Origin: BOKZ01 sp040900165
Lineage (GTDB): Bacteria > Patescibacteriota > UBA1384 > 2-12-FULL-50-11
Direction of reading: 5' to 3'
Assembly: GCA_040900165.1 (NCBI GenBank)
Contig: JBBDZM010000016.1
Coordinates: 1-60,607, forward strand
Length of the DNA stretch: 60,607 nt
Part shown: positions 23,521 to 32,597 of the stretch, piece after piece
How positions within the stretch are numbered: position 1 is the first letter of the stretch
Layout: each line of letters opens with the position of its first letter
Position numbers and translations under genes: made by a program
The notes under the pieces: model-generated
What the model saw: only the letters and a program-made list of their open reading frames with translations
Database searches by the model: none
What the model was told of the DNA's origin: nothing

Positions 23521-24577
23521 GATTGACAATTCCTTCAACTATTTTTTCCATCCGAACCCCTCGAGAGCCCTTCACTAGAATACTATCTCCTTCTCGAATA
23601 TAGGTAAAGATTCCTTGAGCGGCGAGCTCACTGTTGGGAAAAATTTTGGTTGGATGATAGTTTTGGGCCATATCGCCAACGCCAATCACCACATCGGCAA
23701 CTTTGCCCGCTTTTTCACCTACTCTTTTATGTAATTTTTCCGCATCCTCTCCCAGCTCGAGCATTGTTCCTAACACCGCAATTTTTCTGCCAGGAGACTT
23801 TGCCAAAACATTGAGCGCCGCTTCCATCGAAGCCGGATTGGCATTGTATGAGTCATCAATCAAATGATATTTATCCAGTTTTTTTATCTCAAACCGTCCA
23901 CTGGCGGCAATCGGTTTTGACAGCGCCTGTTTAATTATTTCATCATTAATCCCAAGGACTTTGGCGGCAGCACTAGCAAAATTTCTGGCAATTAGCTCCG
24001 GGACGGTATCAACCTCAACGATTTTTTTGGCAATAATCTCCGTTCGGTACTGACCAATATAGCTATCTTTCTTGTTGATAATAACAGTGCCCTCGGCTTT
24101 AACAGCGGCCACTAGCCGCGATTCGTCTTGCGCAACTTTCTCCATCGATCCATAATTAGCAACGTGGGCTTCGGTGATAATTGTTAACAGCGCCATATCT
24201 GGTGGCAAGGTTCCCACTAATTTCTCAATGTCGCCGGGCTGGTCTGTCCCATACTCCAAGATCAAGTATTTTGGTAGTTTTGAAAAAAATCCTTTGAGGA
24301 TTGCCATTTTAAGGATCAATATCCACCCAAAAATGCCGATACGTTGTTTGTGAAAATCTACATTGAAACCCAGTGCCGCCAGCGGGACGCCAATAAAAGT
24401 ATTGAGATTACCGTAACCAACTCGCACTTGGCCAGGAAAAGCTAATTTTAGTACCTCGCCTAAGATTACTTTAGTTGAGGTCTTAGCTATCCCCCCGCCA
24501 ATAGCAATTATATACGGCTTGTCGATTGCCACCCGGCGTTTAGTTGCCCACCAAAGGATTTTTTCTCGTGTCCCCAT
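23510..24577 (-). CDS. murF: short MurF-like Mur ligase
   Basis: A 355-residue protein, compared with about 450 for typical MurF. The N-terminal substrate domain is missing, and the protein begins almost at the P-loop. That loop reads GGGIAKTSTK (residues 27-36): the Lys is kept but the usual Gly before it is Ala. The central YGTDQPGDI and C-terminal LIDDSYNANPASMEAAL, LGTMLELG and GSRGVRMEKIVE are all MurF-like. MurF adds D-Ala-D-Ala to UDP-MurNAc-tripeptide. Without domain 1 the substrate contact must differ. It is the only murF seen here. Confidence 0.85.
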   Translation of the reverse strand: MGTREKILWWATKRRVAIDKPYIIAIGGGIAKTSTKVILGEVLKLAFPGQVRVGYGNLNTFIGVPLAALGFNVDFHKQRIGIFGWILILKMAILKGFFSKLPKYLILEYGTDQPGDIEKLVGTLPPDMALLTIITEAHVANYGSMEKVAQDESRLVAAVKAEGTVIINKKDSYIGQYRTEIIAKKIVEVDTVPELIARNFASAAAKVLGINDEIIKQALSKPIAASGRFEIKKLDKYHLIDDSYNANPASMEAALNVLAKSPGRKIAVLGTMLELGEDAEKLHKRVGEKAGKVADVVIGVGDMAQNYHPTKIFPNSELAAQGIFTYIREGDSILVKGSRGVRMEKIVEGIVNHGI

Positions 24578-24599
24578 CAGGCGCAGTGTAGCATTACTA

Positions 24600-26309
24600 C
24601 TATCTCAAGCGAAAATAGTTAGCCATCCAGTCGCCAATGATTTGAAAGGTTGGAGCGGCGGAGGATTCGGCGAATTTGACAGTTTTTGGGTCGTCCAATC
24701 TTACGACCATGACATATTTTGGATTATTAACTGGGAATACTCCCGCAAAAGTTCCGATGTGTTTATTTTCATCGTAGCCACCACTAGCGGAGGCTACTTC
24801 GGCCGTACCGGTCTTGCCACCCACTCTGACCCCCGAGATTTGTGCCTTCTTACCGTGGCCATTGAGCACTACTGCCTCGAGCATTTTGAGGATGCTTTTT
24901 GATGTCGATTTTTTTATTACTTGCTCGCCTTGGTTATATTGAATTGGCTCAATCGTTTCACCGGAGATTGTACCGGCAACTAAGTGCGGATAAACTGATC
25001 GGCCTTCGTTGGCCAGCGTTGCGTAGGCGTTAGCCAATTGGATAACCGTTAGCGAGAATCCCTGACCAAATGCCGCCGTCGCACTTAATGTTTCGTTCCA
25101 GTCTTTTTGTTGGTGGATAACCCCAGTGCTCTCACCAACTAAACCCAGGTGAGTTTTATCGCCAAAACCAAACTTTTGCAGGTAAGAATATTGGTTGGGA
25201 ATGCCAATTTTTTTACTAACCCAAACCATCGCAATGTTATCCGAGTTCTGTAAAACTTCCGTCATTGTCTCCTGGCCGTAAGTTTTGTCTTCGGCATTCT
25301 TTATTTCATAGCCGCCCACTTTCACACTCCCTCCAAACACCTGGGAGGTGGTGGGCTTGACTAAACCCTTATCCAACGCAATGGCCATTGTTATCGGTTT
25401 TACAACACTGCCAGCTTCGTAGGCATCCGAAACACTCGGCGTCAAAAACTTCCTCTGATCACTTGGCTTTAGCTTTGAATAGTTGTTTGGGTCGTATGTC
25501 GGTTGGCCGGCCATCGCTAAAATCGCGCCGGTTTTTGTCTCCATAACGACAATCGACCCTGAATCAGCTTTGTAGTTTTTTATCGCTGTTTGGAGTTGGC
25601 GTTCAACAAAATATTGAAGGTTATAATCCACTGTTAACAACACGTCTTTGCCAGGCTCTGGTGTGTCGCCACTAAGAATATCGATCAACCGGCCAAATGA
25701 ATCTTGTTTGGCTTGCTCGCTGCCGGCAACACCGCGCAAAACTTTATCGTAGGCGGCTTCGATACCGTATTTACCTTGACCATCGGCACCAACGTAGCCC
25801 AATATCTGAGCAGCAATTGCCGCCCCCTCGGTGTATACCCGGACAAGTTGCGGCTCGACGTAGACACCCCGAAACTCGCTATTGATTATCTGATCGGCCT
25901 TAGTCCGGGTAAGACCTTTGATAAGTGGCGGAACGTAAACTCGGTCGTTATTTATCTTGGTAAAGATTTCTTTCTCTGATAACTGTGGGACTAGCTTGGC
26001 CAACTCTGCTGCTAGAGCTTCTTTATTTTTCACTTGCTGGGGTGCCACTAGCAATTGGTACTCTTCCTCGCTAGCCGCCAAGGTGTAGATTTTTCCATCC
26101 TTATCGCGCACTAGTATCTGACCGCGTTGGGCCTGCTGGACTGTTGTCGAAGTTGACTGTTCTTCGGCGGCACTGGCGTATTCGGCGTGCTGGGTTACCT
26201 GGACACCAAACAGTCTAAAAACAAAGTACCCAAAGATAAAAGCAATTAAAGAAGCAACGATTAATATCCGGGTGCTGGCTGTTGGCTCGCCCTGGACATT
26301 AAAGCGCAT
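24600..26309 (-). CDS. ftsI: class B penicillin-binding protein (FtsI / PBP2 type)
   Basis: A 569-residue septal transpeptidase. It has one N-terminal membrane helix, a dimerisation domain, and a transpeptidase domain with SVVK as SxxK, SDN as SxN and KTGTA as KTG. The end of the protein comes soon after the transpeptidase, so there are no PASTA domains. It partners with FtsW in septal wall synthesis. Its first base overlaps the end of ftsL. Confidence 0.94.
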   Translation of the reverse strand: MRFNVQGEPTASTRILIVASLIAFIFGYFVFRLFGVQVTQHAEYASAAEEQSTSTTVQQAQRGQILVRDKDGKIYTLAASEEEYQLLVAPQQVKNKEALAAELAKLVPQLSEKEIFTKINNDRVYVPPLIKGLTRTKADQIINSEFRGVYVEPQLVRVYTEGAAIAAQILGYVGADGQGKYGIEAAYDKVLRGVAGSEQAKQDSFGRLIDILSGDTPEPGKDVLLTVDYNLQYFVERQLQTAIKNYKADSGSIVVMETKTGAILAMAGQPTYDPNNYSKLKPSDQRKFLTPSVSDAYEAGSVVKPITMAIALDKGLVKPTTSQVFGGSVKVGGYEIKNAEDKTYGQETMTEVLQNSDNIAMVWVSKKIGIPNQYSYLQKFGFGDKTHLGLVGESTGVIHQQKDWNETLSATAAFGQGFSLTVIQLANAYATLANEGRSVYPHLVAGTISGETIEPIQYNQGEQVIKKSTSKSILKMLEAVVLNGHGKKAQISGVRVGGKTGTAEVASASGGYDENKHIGTFAGVFPVNNPKYVMVVRLDDPKTVKFAESSAAPTFQIIGDWMANYFRLR

Positions 26310-26677
26310 TAATTGGCCTGTTGTTTGAGTGTTAGCACTTCCGTGTTATCGCCAATCGGAACCAAACCCTTTTTCTGCGCCGATGATTCAAGATTTTGGA
26401 GCGACCTGATGCGGCTATCGTTTATTTTAAGTGTTGAGAGCTCCTGATCAAGAGTGTCTTTCTGGTTTTTTAATTTACGTAACTCGATTGCCGAATCCGC
26501 TCCTTGAGCCGATTGAATTAAATAAAATAGTGAGAAAACCGCTAGTAGCGCTAAAACAGCGTAGCGAGCGGTCGTTGGCCCAATTCGAAAAACACTTCCA
26601 GATTTGTAGGCTTGTCGGCGTTGAATTTGCGATTGTCTTAGCTGCATATCTCTCCAATTAGATTCAGTGTTATTCAT
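26309..26677 (-). CDS. ftsL: FtsL-like divisome protein
   Basis: A 122-residue single-pass membrane protein. It has a basic N terminus, a helix at about residues 34-51 (YAVLALLAVFSLFYLIQ), and a heptad-rich coiled coil ending in a short hydrophilic tail. Size, topology and place between rsmH and ftsI identify it as FtsL. Sequence conservation in this family is always low. Confidence 0.78.
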   Translation of the reverse strand: MNNTESNWRDMQLRQSQIQRRQAYKSGSVFRIGPTTARYAVLALLAVFSLFYLIQSAQGADSAIELRKLKNQKDTLDQELSTLKINDSRIRSLQNLESSAQKKGLVPIGDNTEVLTLKQQAN

Positions 26678-26709
26678 CCAGGTCCTGGGTGAATAATTCT
26701 GCCCCTAAA

Positions 26710-27555
26710 TCACTGTTTTCGGCCGGCTCGCAGTTTGGCGCTGCGACTGCGTGGGTTGCTTTGCTGTTCGTTGGCACTGGCCATGGTCGGTTTCTTGGTC
26801 AAAATGTTAAATGGGCTGCCCTGGAAGAATTGCTTTACGACCCTATCTTCAAGCGAGTGGAACGAGATAACAACCATTGCTGCCCCCGGCTTCAAGCACT
26901 CGGCAACGCTACTTAACCCGCCCTTTAGAGTGTTCAGCTCGTCGTTGACGGCAATTCTTAGGGCTTGGAACAGCGGCGCTAATACCTTCGGGTTATCCGT
27001 CCCCACATAGTTGACAAAATCCTCCGTTGAACGAATTGGTCGAGTCCGACGCTCGTTAACAATCCTCACGGCCAGCTTTTTGGCATAACGGTCTTGGCCG
27101 TACTCCCTAAACACCCGCTCGATCTCCAGCGGGGAGCTTTGCATCAGCAGCTGCGAGGCTGTTTGTCCGTGTCGGTCATCAAAACGTAGATCCAATGGTT
27201 CGTTGCGACTGAAGCTGAAACCCCTCCCTGATACTTCCAGCTGATCAGACGACATCCCTAAATCTAGAACCGCTCCATCAAAACATTGGCCAAGGCTACT
27301 CACTTCGTCGAACGACAAACAGTGCCACTCTAATCGACCAGGAAACTCCTCGTTGAGTTGGTTGGCAAATCTTTCCACACTTGGGTCTCGATCAAGAGCA
27401 ATCACTCTACCATTAGGGCTGGATTGCTTAAGGATCTCCCGACTGTGTCCGCCGCCACCGAAAGTAGCGTCTAGATATACTTTCTCTGACGTTGGCTTTA
27501 GCAGATCTATCGATTCTTCCAATAGAACGCTTAGATGTTTTGATACTTCTTCCAT
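26710..27555 (-). CDS. rsmH: 16S rRNA m4C1402 methyltransferase
   Basis: A 281-residue SAM-dependent methyltransferase. It has HLSVLLEE, the SAM site YLDATFGGGGHS, the catalytic-region DLGMSSDQLE, and C-terminal VISFHSLEDRVVK. It is the second gene of the dcw cluster, as in most bacteria. A 224-base spacer separates it from mraZ, which is long for this cluster. Confidence 0.95.
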   Translation of the reverse strand: MEEVSKHLSVLLEESIDLLKPTSEKVYLDATFGGGGHSREILKQSSPNGRVIALDRDPSVERFANQLNEEFPGRLEWHCLSFDEVSSLGQCFDGAVLDLGMSSDQLEVSGRGFSFSRNEPLDLRFDDRHGQTASQLLMQSSPLEIERVFREYGQDRYAKKLAVRIVNERRTRPIRSTEDFVNYVGTDNPKVLAPLFQALRIAVNDELNTLKGGLSSVAECLKPGAAMVVISFHSLEDRVVKQFFQGSPFNILTKKPTMASANEQQSNPRSRSAKLRAGRKQ

Positions 27556-27779
27556 GCTTTTTCAGGTACGTTCTTTGTTACAATTTGGCCAGTAGCAGGG
27601 GGTCGCAAATTGGTATGTATGTCGAGCAAGGCGTCCCCTCTTATAAACAAGAGCAAGACAAAACTCGACACCCCTCCTGAAGCGAATTCAGGACCCCTTG
27701 TCTCATTGAAATAAATTTCAACTTGACGGACCCCCCGCATCTGGTCACACAAAATTTGGTTGGAGACAAATTTGGCATC
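27556..27779 (-). other. mraZ-rsmH spacer
   Basis: There is no convincing gene in these 224 bases. A hairpin CCTGAA-TTCGC-TTCAGG lies about 27675-27695 with G-rich flanks but no U-run, so it may be a processing or attenuating structure. The remaining sequence shows nothing recognisable. Confidence 0.4.
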
Positions 27780-28211
27780 TTAAATACCCCACTCGGCTAG
27801 ATTGTCGGCGTTTTCCGACGCATTCGATTCTGAACTGTCGCTGTATAGCGACCATGCCTTTTTGTCCCACAGCTCGACACGGTTTAGCACCCCTGCGGCT
27901 ATTACTCCGTTTTTCAGGCCCGCGTAATCACGCAGGTAAGCCGGCAATACTGCCCGGCCCTGTTTGTCGAACTCCAACTCCATCGCTCCGCTTAGCATCA
28001 ACCGGCTAAACGAACGAGCGCTAGAATTGGCGATCGGCAACTGGGCTAATTTCTCTGTCATCTTCTGCCACTCCTCTTTAGGATAAACAAACAAGCAGGC
28101 GTCCAGACCCTTGGTAACAATCGCGGAGGACCCCAGTTCGGAACGAAACTTGACCGGCATTGAGATGCGGCCTTTCGAATCCAAATTGTGATTGTATTCC
28201 CCGATGAACAT
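27780..28211 (-). CDS. mraZ: transcriptional regulator MraZ
   Basis: A 143-residue protein with two SpoVT/AbrB-like halves. Each carries the expected signature: DSKGRISMPVKFR in the first and DKQGRAVLPAYLR in the second. MraZ represses or activates the dcw cluster by binding repeated boxes upstream of its own gene. Four such boxes are visible here. Confidence 0.95.
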   Translation of the reverse strand: MFIGEYNHNLDSKGRISMPVKFRSELGSSAIVTKGLDACLFVYPKEEWQKMTEKLAQLPIANSSARSFSRLMLSGAMELEFDKQGRAVLPAYLRDYAGLKNGVIAAGVLNRVELWDKKAWSLYSDSSESNASENADNLAEWGI

Positions 28212-28298
28212 TTTCTTGTTTGATTCCTTCCTTAGTAATACTCTCGACCTTTGGTCGCAGTTGGATTGGATTGGTTTTGAAGTTATCCACGTTGTTTT

Positions 28299-28334
28299 CC
28301 ACTTTTCCCCACTTCATTCCACTTTTTTCCACTT
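28299..28334 (-). promoter_or_regulatory. MraZ operator: four AAGTGG boxes at 10-bp period
   Basis: On the minus strand AAGTGG occurs four times with exactly 10-bp spacing (plus-strand CCACTT at 28299, 28309, 28319 and 28329). A weaker fifth box, CGTGGA, follows. Known MraZ sites are tandem GTGG/TGGG-type boxes with about one helical turn spacing. The array lies just downstream of the mraZ promoter. Confidence 0.85.
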
Positions 28335-28343
28335 GCTGGGATT

Positions 28344-28372
28344 ACACTACGAATATAAAAAAGGCTTGTCAA
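28344..28372 (-). promoter_or_regulatory. promoter of mraZ / dcw cluster
   Basis: TTGACA (28367-28372) and TAGTGT (28344-28349) are spaced 17 bases apart on the minus strand. The predicted start site falls beside the first MraZ box, as expected for autoregulation. Confidence 0.7.
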
Positions 28373-28390
28373 GTGTTTGGGGAAATCAAC

Positions 28391-28416
28391 AAAAAGAACC
28401 GAGGAAACCTCGGTTC
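28391..28416 (-). terminator. intrinsic terminator after the 108-aa membrane gene
   Basis: On the minus strand GAACCGAGG and CCTCGGTTC pair and are followed by TTTTTGTT. The hairpin overlaps the gene's stop codon. It insulates the dcw promoter from upstream transcription. Confidence 0.85.
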
Positions 28417-28742
28417 TATAAAAAGTAGTTGATTGCAATGATCAGGAGAAGGGCTGCGCCGAACGAGAACGCTAGCCACAAAACCGTCCGGGCAAAGCTA
28501 AGCCAATACCGGCCGTGTGTATAGTTGAGACACTCGGCGTCAACGATCACCACCCCACAGAGCGCCCAAAGGACGACAAACAACGGACAGGCAAGCAGGA
28601 TGGCCATAAAAGCCCTGGCCACTGTCGGTGCCGCTGCAATCGTCTCCTTCGACAATTCATAGACATACCAACCGGCCAATACCGAAAAAAGTATGACCGA
28701 TGCGGTCCATAAGACCTGGCTAAGGACACTTCGTTTCATCAT
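28416..28742 (-). CDS. small three-helix membrane protein
   Basis: A 108-residue protein with three predicted membrane helices: about VLWTASVILFSVLAGWYVY, AFMAILLACPLFVVLWALCG, and a C-terminal FARTVLWLAFSFGAALLLII. No family is recognised. AGGTGAAACG precedes the ATGATG start, with a promoter at 28770-28798 and its own terminator, so it forms a one-gene unit. Confidence 0.65.
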   Translation of the reverse strand: MMKRSVLSQVLWTASVILFSVLAGWYVYELSKETIAAAPTVARAFMAILLACPLFVVLWALCGVVIVDAECLNYTHGRYWLSFARTVLWLAFSFGAALLLIIAINYFL

Positions 28743-28769
28743 CGTTTCACCTGGAAATGTGCTAGACGT

Positions 28770-28798
28770 ATTATCCTGCGAAACCTCTCCGGGTTCAA
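28770..28798 (-). promoter_or_regulatory. promoter of the 108-aa membrane gene
   Basis: TTGAAC (28793-28798) and GATAAT (28770-28775) are separated by 17 bases on the minus strand. It lies back to back with a plus-strand promoter at 28802. Confidence 0.6.
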
Positions 28799-28801
28799 GT
28801 A

Positions 28802-28830
28802 TTGAAAAATAGCCGTAGATTCTATACGAT
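28802..28830 (+). promoter_or_regulatory. promoter of the 28871 gene
   Basis: TTGAAA (28802-28807) and TACGAT (28825-28830) are separated by 17 bases. They precede the small gene at 28871. Confidence 0.55.
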
Positions 28831-28870
28831 ACTTAAACTTTGGTCAGTGACGACCAAGGAGTACATGACA

Positions 28871-29074
28871 ATGGTGTCTGACAACAAACAAACCGCCTTC
28901 CTCGAAAAGTTGATTGAAGATGTCCTTAAAGCTCATGATGAAGCCGATCTGGGCGTTGCCCAGGAAGCGCTCCAAAGTGCTGTCAACGAAATTCCCGAAG
29001 ACGACCGCCGGAATATCATCACCTTGGTAGCCGGCAAAAATTTGGAACAGCTCCTAGCCCGTTTCCATTTCTGA
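28871..29074 (+). CDS. small acidic helical protein
   Basis: A protein of 67-69 residues starting MVSDNKQTAFLEKLIEDVLKAHDEAD and ending LARFHF. It is predicted all-helical and acidic, with no recognised family. AAGGAG lies 8 bases before the ATG at 28871 (and 2-4 before an alternative ATG at 28865), so 28871 is preferred. It is a stand-alone unit with promoter and terminator. Confidence 0.7.
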   Translation: MVSDNKQTAFLEKLIEDVLKAHDEADLGVAQEALQSAVNEIPEDDRRNIITLVAGKNLEQLLARFHF

Positions 29075-29082
29075 ATTTCTAC

Positions 29083-29111
29083 GGCCGCGCTTCCAGCGCG
29101 GCCTTCTTCTT
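29083..29111 (+). terminator. intrinsic terminator
   Basis: GGCCGCGC-TTCCA-GCGCGGCC is followed by TTCTTCTT on the plus strand. It ends the small gene and reaches the tail of the converging glyS. Confidence 0.85.
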
Positions 29112-30405
29112 ATACGTCAGCAAGTTTCAGCCGCTCCTGCTTCATCGAATCGCGGTCGCGGGCAGTCACCGTGTCATCTTCAGCGGTTTGAAAATCAATT
29201 GTATAGCACACCGGCGTGCCGATTTCATCCTGGCGGCGGTAGCGCCGGCCGATTGAGGCGGACTCATCGTAGTAAACGTGTTTGCCTTGTGCTCGTAGTT
29301 TTTTCACCAATTCGTCCGCTTTCTTTATTAGCGGCTCCTTTTTAATCAACGGCAGCACCGCTGCATCGTATGGGCTTAAACGTATATTTATCCCTAATAC
29401 CGTTTCGGCCTCGCCTTCGCCTTTACGGCCTTTTTCGTGATACTGCCAGGCATCCAGCAGAATCGCTAGCAACGCCCGGTCTACCCCGCCGGATGGTTCA
29501 ATTACCCAGGGGATTAATTTGTCTTTGGTTTGCTCATCGAACACCGACATATCTTTGCCGGAGTATTTTTGATGTTGGGTTAAATCGTAATTGCCACGAT
29601 TAGCGACACCTTCCAGCTCGCCCCAACCCCAGGGGAACTTATACTCGATATCGGTCGTCGCCTTTGAGTAGTGGGCCAAATCTTTTTTGGGGTGTTTCAC
29701 CAGCCGCAAATTTTCTTTTTTAACGCCCAAATCCAAATACCACTGCAACCGCGCTTCCACCCATTTATCAAACCACTCGTCGGCATCTTTTTCGTCGCGG
29801 ACAAAGAACTCCAGCTCCATCTGTTCAAATTCCCGGGTGCGAAACGTAAAGTTGCCTGGCGTAATCTCATTGCGGAAGGCCTTGCCAATTTGGGCAATAC
29901 CAAACGGCACTTTCTGGCGAGACACCTCGTAAATTTGTTTGAAATTAACAAAAATCCCCTGGCAGGTTTCTGGGCGCAGATACGCGGTAGCGGCGTCTTC
30001 CTCGACCGGCCCGACAAATGTTTTAAACATCGTGTTGAACTGTTTTACTTCGCTAACTGGGTTGCCTTCTGGGCTTTTGGTCGGGTCTTTTAGCTCGTCG
30101 GCTCGGTAGCGTTTGTGAGTTTTTAGGTCTTCAACCAATGGATCGGAAAAATTCTCCAGATGCCCTGATGATTCCCAGACTTTTGGGTTCAAAATAATCG
30201 CCGAATCCAGCCCGACAATATCGTTACGCTCGTGAACCATGGTGCGCCACCAATGGGCTTTGAGTCGATTTTTCATCTCCACGCCAACCGGGCCATAGTC
30301 GTAAGTGGAACCCAGTCCACCGTAGATCTCCGAAGCCGGCCAAATAATTCCTCGGCGTTTTGCCCAGGAAACGAATTCTTCCATCTGTTTACTAGATGAA
30401 ACCAT
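29110..30405 (-). CDS. glyS: glycyl-tRNA synthetase (homodimeric class II type)
   Basis: A 431-residue class II synthetase of the single-chain alpha2 type. It has the N-terminal RRGIIWPASEIYGGLGSTYDYGP split across motif 1, motif 2 FRNEITPGNFTFRTREFEQMELEFF, motif 3 EPSGGVDRALLAIL, and a C-terminal anticodon-binding domain (LSPYDAAVLPL). The enzyme charges tRNA-Gly. Confidence 0.96.
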   Translation of the reverse strand: MVSSSKQMEEFVSWAKRRGIIWPASEIYGGLGSTYDYGPVGVEMKNRLKAHWWRTMVHERNDIVGLDSAIILNPKVWESSGHLENFSDPLVEDLKTHKRYRADELKDPTKSPEGNPVSEVKQFNTMFKTFVGPVEEDAATAYLRPETCQGIFVNFKQIYEVSRQKVPFGIAQIGKAFRNEITPGNFTFRTREFEQMELEFFVRDEKDADEWFDKWVEARLQWYLDLGVKKENLRLVKHPKKDLAHYSKATTDIEYKFPWGWGELEGVANRGNYDLTQHQKYSGKDMSVFDEQTKDKLIPWVIEPSGGVDRALLAILLDAWQYHEKGRKGEGEAETVLGINIRLSPYDAAVLPLIKKEPLIKKADELVKKLRAQGKHVYYDESASIGRRYRRQDEIGTPVCYTIDFQTAEDDTVTARDRDSMKQERLKLADV

Positions 30406-30449
30406 AACTAGATATTACCGCAGTTACCCAGAAAAACCCAGATAAGTGT

Positions 30450-31472
30450 CTAGCGATAGAAAGTTAGTAGCGGATCGATATAGCTAGAGATTGGCGCAAC
30501 AATCGAGCTGTTATTTAGCGCCATAAATAGCAAAGCGGCAATCAACAGTAGAATAAATAGTAGTGTCTTTAACAGACCCTTGCCCTTAACAAATAGCATT
30601 ACCAACAGTCCTAGACCGAGCGTCCCCAGAGCTGACAGCCAACCAATTTGCCCAACTGCCTGATAAGTATCCTCGCCGAGCATCTCACGGAAAAACGGCG
30701 AAATTGCCAGCAAGACAAAGATGATAATTCCAAACACCGAAACAACCTCGCCGATAATCGATAACCCACTGCCATTATCGGAGCCGGCACTATCGGACTT
30801 GCTGTCTTCGGCGGGCATTGGTTCGTTAATTGGTCTTGAAGAAATGTCGTTTATTTTTGGGCCCGATTGGGTGTTGACCGGAATAGACTGACCGTTGTCG
30901 GCGCTTGGTTTGTTAACAAAATCGCCATTTGATTCTTTGGCGGCCATTGGTTCGGGAGTTTCTTGGGCAGGCGGCGTCGGCATAATCGGCTCCGGTATAC
31001 TCTGGGGTTTTTCCGTCGCGCTAATTGGCGCAACGTCGGATTTTGGAGCTGGTTGTCCGTCCGGCGCAGTGACCGTAGCGCCGCTAGTAAGCTGTTCAAT
31101 CTTTGCTTCCAGCGCTTGGATCTCGCCGGTTAATACCTCGATCTCTTCGGCCAGTTTTTCGTTAGTTTCGCCGTTGGCAGCTGATCCGTCGACATCCTTG
31201 CTATCAACAATCACGGGCGTTGCTGGGGCCCCAGCTGTTGTTCCCCCACCTGGGGCAGAGTCGGCAGCGCTTTCGGTAATTAATGAATTATTTGTGCTAG
31301 TTCCGGCAGCGGGTGTGTCAGTTGGTGGAGGGGGCACAGGAATTGACGGGCTATCAATTGGCGCGGAATCAGTGGCCGGCGTTACTGTATCAGCGCTGGA
31401 TTTGGTCGGCTGATCTACGGGAGTAGTTTCGTCTTTTTTAGTGTCAATTTTATCCGCCATCAAATTCATCAT
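30450..31472 (-). CDS. Pro/Ser/Thr-rich protein with C-terminal membrane helices
   Basis: A protein of about 336-340 residues. The first 240 residues are low-complexity (PPPPTDTPAAGTS and similar) and include one short coiled coil (about NEKLAEEIEVLTGEIQALEAKIEQL, residues 105-130). The last 95 residues contain three hydrophobic helices. Similar tail-anchored proteins with disordered arms occur in Patescibacteria, and the function is unknown. The start could be the second Met pair (MADKIDTKK, 31460). Confidence 0.65.
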   Translation of the reverse strand: MMNLMADKIDTKKDETTPVDQPTKSSADTVTPATDSAPIDSPSIPVPPPPTDTPAAGTSTNNSLITESAADSAPGGGTTAGAPATPVIVDSKDVDGSAANGETNEKLAEEIEVLTGEIQALEAKIEQLTSGATVTAPDGQPAPKSDVAPISATEKPQSIPEPIMPTPPAQETPEPMAAKESNGDFVNKPSADNGQSIPVNTQSGPKINDISSRPINEPMPAEDSKSDSAGSDNGSGLSIIGEVVSVFGIIIFVLLAISPFFREMLGEDTYQAVGQIGWLSALGTLGLGLLVMLFVKGKGLLKTLLFILLLIAALLFMALNNSSIVAPISSYIDPLLTFYR

Positions 31473-31502
31473 ACAGCATCTGCTGTAATCTGCCCCTCCA
31501 AT

Positions 31503-32597
31503 TTAATCGATATATTTTTTCTCCAAAGCCCTTCCGAGCCTTGTTACAATTTCATGATGACGAATCCGACCTTGCTGTGCAAGCTCGGCTACCGTTATCT
31601 CTGCCTCCACCCCATCCGGTGATTTTTGCTTGCCAATCACCACTACCTCGTCACTGCGCTTAATGTCGGCTCCCGTCACATCGGCAATGATATGGTTCAT
31701 GCAGATCTGGCCAATAATCGGAAATTTTTGCCCTTTGATTAGAACCGACATATTTCCCCGAAATACTTGGGATAGGCCGTCGCCGTAACCGATCGATACA
31801 ACGGCGATTTTTGTTGGCCGCTCGGTAATAAAATACCGGCCGTAGCTTACCCCTTCGCCAACGCCGATCTCTTTTATCTGCATTACTCGTGACTTACAGG
31901 CCAGGGCTGGCTCCAAATCCTTAATTACTTCGTCGCTTCCATAGATTGCCAGCCCTACCCGTACCGCATCAAAGTAACCCTCTTTGAAATCGCCAAGAGC
32001 GTAGCTGCTCACCAAATGGATCGGCAACAGCGGCGCTTTCCCTTGAATCTCTACTAATAAGTCCTGAATTACCCGCAGTTGGGCTAAATTTTGGTCGCGT
32101 TTGTCGGCACAAGCTAAGTGTGAAAATATCGCCTCAACTTTGAGATTGGGAAAGTGATGTAAGCCGGTTAAAAATTCGGCGGCGTCCTCGGGCATTACCC
32201 CTAACCGGTTGAGTCCAGTCTCCACTTTTAAGTGGGCGTTTATTGTCTTACCCATTCGTTCGGCGGTTCGTTGGTAGTAAGCAAACTGATCCCGGTCGTA
32301 AAGACTTAGCACATAACCCTCGTCGATGGCGTCAGTTAGCTCTTTGGTGTCCAGATATCCCATTAATAAAATCGGTTTATCGGAATTGGCGCGGGTTTTT
32401 CTAGCCTCCTCCAACGTCATTACCGCCAACATCGAAACCCCCTGGTTGTTGAGTGTCTCAACGATCTTTTCTAACCCATGACCGTAGGCATCGGTTTTAA
32501 CGACAGCAATAACGTCAACGCCGCTACCAACAGTTCGGCGAATTAAGGCGAAATTATTTCTGACGACGTTGAGGTCAACTTCCAGCCAAGCGTGCAT
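31503..32597 (-). CDS. alr: alanine racemase
   Basis: A PLP enzyme of about 364 residues that makes D-Ala for peptidoglycan. The PLP-binding Lys is in VIAVVKTDAYGHG, the active-site Tyr region is SIGYGDGLSQ (canonical Alr has GYADG), and the C-terminal domain carries GQICMNHIIADV. The ATG at 32597 with GGAAG just upstream is preferred to an in-frame Met at 32630. It overlaps recO by 23 bases. Confidence 0.94.
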   Translation of the reverse strand: MHAWLEVDLNVVRNNFALIRRTVGSGVDVIAVVKTDAYGHGLEKIVETLNNQGVSMLAVMTLEEARKTRANSDKPILLMGYLDTKELTDAIDEGYVLSLYDRDQFAYYQRTAERMGKTINAHLKVETGLNRLGVMPEDAAEFLTGLHHFPNLKVEAIFSHLACADKRDQNLAQLRVIQDLLVEIQGKAPLLPIHLVSSYALGDFKEGYFDAVRVGLAIYGSDEVIKDLEPALACKSRVMQIKEIGVGEGVSYGRYFITERPTKIAVVSIGYGDGLSQVFRGNMSVLIKGQKFPIIGQICMNHIIADVTGADIKRSDEVVVIGKQKSPDGVEAEITVAELAQQGRIRHHEIVTRLGRALEKKYID

